A DNA stretch of 6,696 bases from an uncultured Dietzia sp. (GTDB taxonomy: Bacteria; Actinomycetota; Actinomycetes; Mycobacteriales; Mycobacteriaceae), in assembly GCA_946570335.1 (NCBI GenBank), contig CAMNYG010000072.1:1-6696 (forward strand), given 5' to 3'. Below the pieces are notes generated by a model. The model saw nothing but the letters and a program-made list of their open reading frames with translations, was not told the DNA's origin and did no database searches. Made by a program: the position numbers and the translations under genes. This document shows positions 5,005-6,696 of this stretch, in pieces. Position 1 is the stretch's first letter; every line of letters begins with the position of its first letter.

Positions 5005-6652
5005 GTCGCCCCCTTGCGATGCGTCGCCCGGCCAGCGTGGTGTGCGCGTGGCGGACGAAGGTCATGTCGGATTCCGAGACCACTCCGGGCCCGGTGAGCA
5101 GCACGTCGTCCACCAGCGCGACGGCATTGTCCAATTCGCCCCGTTTCAACAGTCTCGCCACCTCGGGCTTGACGCGCCGCAACGCGTCGGCGTGTGCCGT
5201 GACGTGTTCCGGCGTCGGCACGGCCCACACGTCGGCTTCGCGCGGTTCCAGTTTGAGGATCCCGCCGCCGTAGGAGCGCCCGACCATCTCGGCGTTGAGC
5301 AGTGTCAGGGAATTGAGGCTGGCCACAGGCAGGAGCTCGCGGCCGAGGTCGCGGACCTGCTCGTGCAGGTACACGCCGTGGACGGAATTGAGATGGTGCA
5401 CGCCGGCGCTGTTGGTGGTCAGCCGCGGAGTATCAGCGTTCATGCACGTCAGCAGCAGGTCCGCAGCGGGCACGAGCGGGACCCGGTACCAGTGTTTGCG
5501 GATTCGGCACTTGTAGGCGTTGTTCACCCCGGCCACCTCACCGGCGTGGATGTAGGCCTGCGCTGCCGGCGACGGCGTGTCCGAGGGCCGGAACAGCCAG
5601 GTCGCCTTGCCGGCGCGGCCGAGGCGGGTCACATCACCGCGGGACAGTTCGAGTCCTCGTAGATGCGCGCTGCCCGGCGGTGACAGTCGAACCAGGTCCT
5701 TGCGGGACAGTCCGAGCTCGTCAGCCCTGGCGGGCGACAGTGCGAAGTAGCGGTTGTTCCCGGTGACCATGCCCAGGGTCGTCTCACCCCAGTGCTGGAG
5801 ATCAGTGAAGTACCCGGTGGCGCGGAGCCTGCGCAGTGGTTCCACCGCATCAGCAGCAACCAGCAGTCCGGTCCATTTCCCCGACGGATCGGACGGCGTC
5901 CATGTGAGCGGAACACCGAGCGTCGCGAGCGCGTCGGCGTCCTGCGCCTGATAGATGGTGGCGTGGTCCGTGGGCCCCTCGTCAAAGCCATCGGCCATGA
6001 GCAGCACCACGTCGGCCTCGGCTTCCGGGAACACTCGCTCGGTGAACATGACCAACTCGACACTGCGGAAGCGGTCAAACAGGAACTGCCGTACCGCGGA
6101 CGCGTAGTTCACACTGAGCAGTTCTGCCGGAAGCACCAGGCCCATGCGGCCCCCCGGCGTGAGGAACAACGCCGAGTGGATGGTGAATGCCGCCCAGCTG
6201 GACGCGAGCGCGGTGAGGGCGACCCCGGCCTTGAGCGCGGCTTCACGCGACGCGGTCCGGGCCGCGCCGGAAAAGTCCTGGTAGCGGATGTAAGGAGGGT
6301 TGCCGATCACGACCGAGTAGCGGGCGTCCGGCTGGACCAGGAAGAAGTCCCCCACCGTGATGTCCGCCGAACCTCCGGCCTCCGCGACGCGCCTGGTGGC
6401 CAGGCCCGCGCTGTGCTCGTGAATCTCCACTCCGTTGACGTGGGGAGCCGCGAGCCCATGTTCACGGAGGCGACGGACGGCTTCCACGAGGAACGCGGCA
6501 TCGCCGGCAGACGGCTCCAGCACGGTGTCACCCCCGGAACGGATCGCCCAGTCGGCAAGAAAGCGGGTGATGGGTTCAGGCGTGAAAAACGCACCTCTGG
6601 CCTTACGCAGAACCGGGTTGTCGGCGGCCGCGCTCTCCGAGCGATCGATCAT
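4994..6652 (-). CDS. DNA N6-adenine methyltransferase, gamma class, of a type II restriction-modification system
   Basis: It encodes 552 residues from ATG 6652-6650 to TGA 4996-4994. It would transfer a methyl group from S-adenosylmethionine to the exocyclic amine of adenine in the recognition site, protecting host DNA from the partner nuclease. Motifs appear in the gamma (M.TaqI-like) order. Motif X is RGAFFTPEPITRFL (19-32), motif I VLEPSAGDAAFL (44-55), motif II GVEIHE (74-79), motif III DFF (102-104) and catalytic motif IV NPPY (118-121) within GNPPYIRYQ. The region after about residue 240 lacks these motifs and is the expected target-recognition domain, with HWYRVP and GGGILKLEP as recognisable late motifs. 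NPPY also occurs in cytosine-N4 enzymes, but the FFTP motif and gamma order favour adenine. Length is in the usual 500-600 range. No controller gene is seen. It precedes and overlaps the nuclease gene. Confidence 0.92.
   Translation of the reverse strand: MIDRSESAAADNPVLRKARGAFFTPEPITRFLADWAIRSGGDTVLEPSAGDAAFLVEAVRRLREHGLAAPHVNGVEIHEHSAGLATRRVAEAGGSADITVGDFFLVQPDARYSVVIGNPPYIRYQDFSGAARTASREAALKAGVALTALASSWAAFTIHSALFLTPGGRMGLVLPAELLSVNYASAVRQFLFDRFRSVELVMFTERVFPEAEADVVLLMADGFDEGPTDHATIYQAQDADALATLGVPLTWTPSDPSGKWTGLLVAADAVEPLRRLRATGYFTDLQHWGETTLGMVTGNNRYFALSPARADELGLSRKDLVRLSPPGSAHLRGLELSRGDVTRLGRAGKATWLFRPSDTPSPAAQAYIHAGEVAGVNNAYKCRIRKHWYRVPLVPAADLLLTCMNADTPRLTTNSAGVHHLNSVHGVYLHEQVRDLGRELLPVASLNSLTLLNAEMVGRSYGGGILKLEPREADVWAVPTPEHVTAHADALRRVKPEVARLLKRGELDNAVALVDDVLLTGPGVVSESDMTFVRHAHTTLAGRRIARGRRGR
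5009..5015 (-). promoter_or_regulatory. Ribosome binding site for the endonuclease, inside the methyltransferase gene
   Basis: On the minus strand AAGGGGG ends 4 bases before the GTG at 5004. It lies within the last codons of the methyltransferase, supports the GTG start and implies that the nuclease is translated from the same messenger. Confidence 0.6.
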
Positions 6653-6653
6653 G

Positions 6654-6658
6654 CCTCC
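6654..6658 (-). promoter_or_regulatory. Unusually close GGAGG before the methyltransferase start
   Basis: On the minus strand GGAGG is only one base from ATG 6652, closer than the normal 4-9. No later ATG or GTG lies before motif X, which begins at residue 19, so the ATG must be right or nearly so. Initiation may be weak here or may not depend on this site, for example on a leaderless message. Confidence 0.35.
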
Positions 6659-6696
6659 AGTCTGCCGTACGCCTACGACATCCCGGATCCGCCGGG

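Noticed and set aside
4264..5662. Plus-strand frames across the restriction-modification genes (195 and 257 residues)
   Set aside because: They are antisense to genes with clear methyltransferase motifs and translational coupling, and they show no domain signals.
6682..6696. CCCGG-ATCCG-CCGGG hairpin at the right edge
   Set aside because: It is a 5-bp stem cut by the window edge, and its context cannot be judged.

Overview
The window is GC-rich with strongly G/C-ending codons, GTG as well as ATG starts, and GGAGG-like ribosome sites. This fits an actinobacterium, plausibly in the Mycobacteriales (Gordonia, Dietzia, Rhodococcus or relatives), but the genus cannot be fixed from sequence alone.

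Left part, plus strand: the last codons of an upstream gene end at 43 and are followed at once by a perfect 16-bp hairpin, a likely terminator. A small one-pass membrane protein (262-531) comes next. After a 159-bp leader holding a 12-bp palindrome and a bulged 9-bp stem-loop lies a lipoprotein solute-binding protein of the family 5 (peptide/nickel/opine) ABC type (691-2289). No permease or ATPase gene for it is visible.

Middle, plus strand: 27 bases after that gene comes a complete, textbook TPP (thiamine pyrophosphate) riboswitch aptamer (2317-2395). A possible -10 box sits just upstream and a hairpin overlaps the downstream Shine-Dalgarno sequence. It leads into a flavin-dependent monooxygenase of the NtaA/SnaA/DszA/DmoA group (2457-3851). 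This is the most interesting part of the window: an oxygenase from a family best known for dimethyl sulfide, aminopolycarboxylate and dibenzothiophene sulfone oxidation sits under what looks like thiamine control. That points to an undescribed oxidative step in salvage or breakdown of thiamine or its sulfur- or nitrogen-heterocycle fragments, possibly fed by the neighbouring binding protein. The riboswitch is seen directly; the substrate is inference.

Right part, minus strand: a two-gene restriction-modification module converges on the monooxygenase. A gamma-class N6-adenine-type DNA methyltransferase (6652 to 4994) overlaps by 11 bases a second gene (5004 to 3964), most likely its cognate restriction endonuclease. 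The endonuclease has a conserved-looking core resembling a PD-(D/E)XK fold but with Ser-Thr-Lys where the acidic-X-Lys motif is expected, and I could not assign it to a named enzyme family. The methyltransferase comes first and is translationally coupled to the nuclease. No tRNA, rRNA, CRISPR array or insertion sequence was found.
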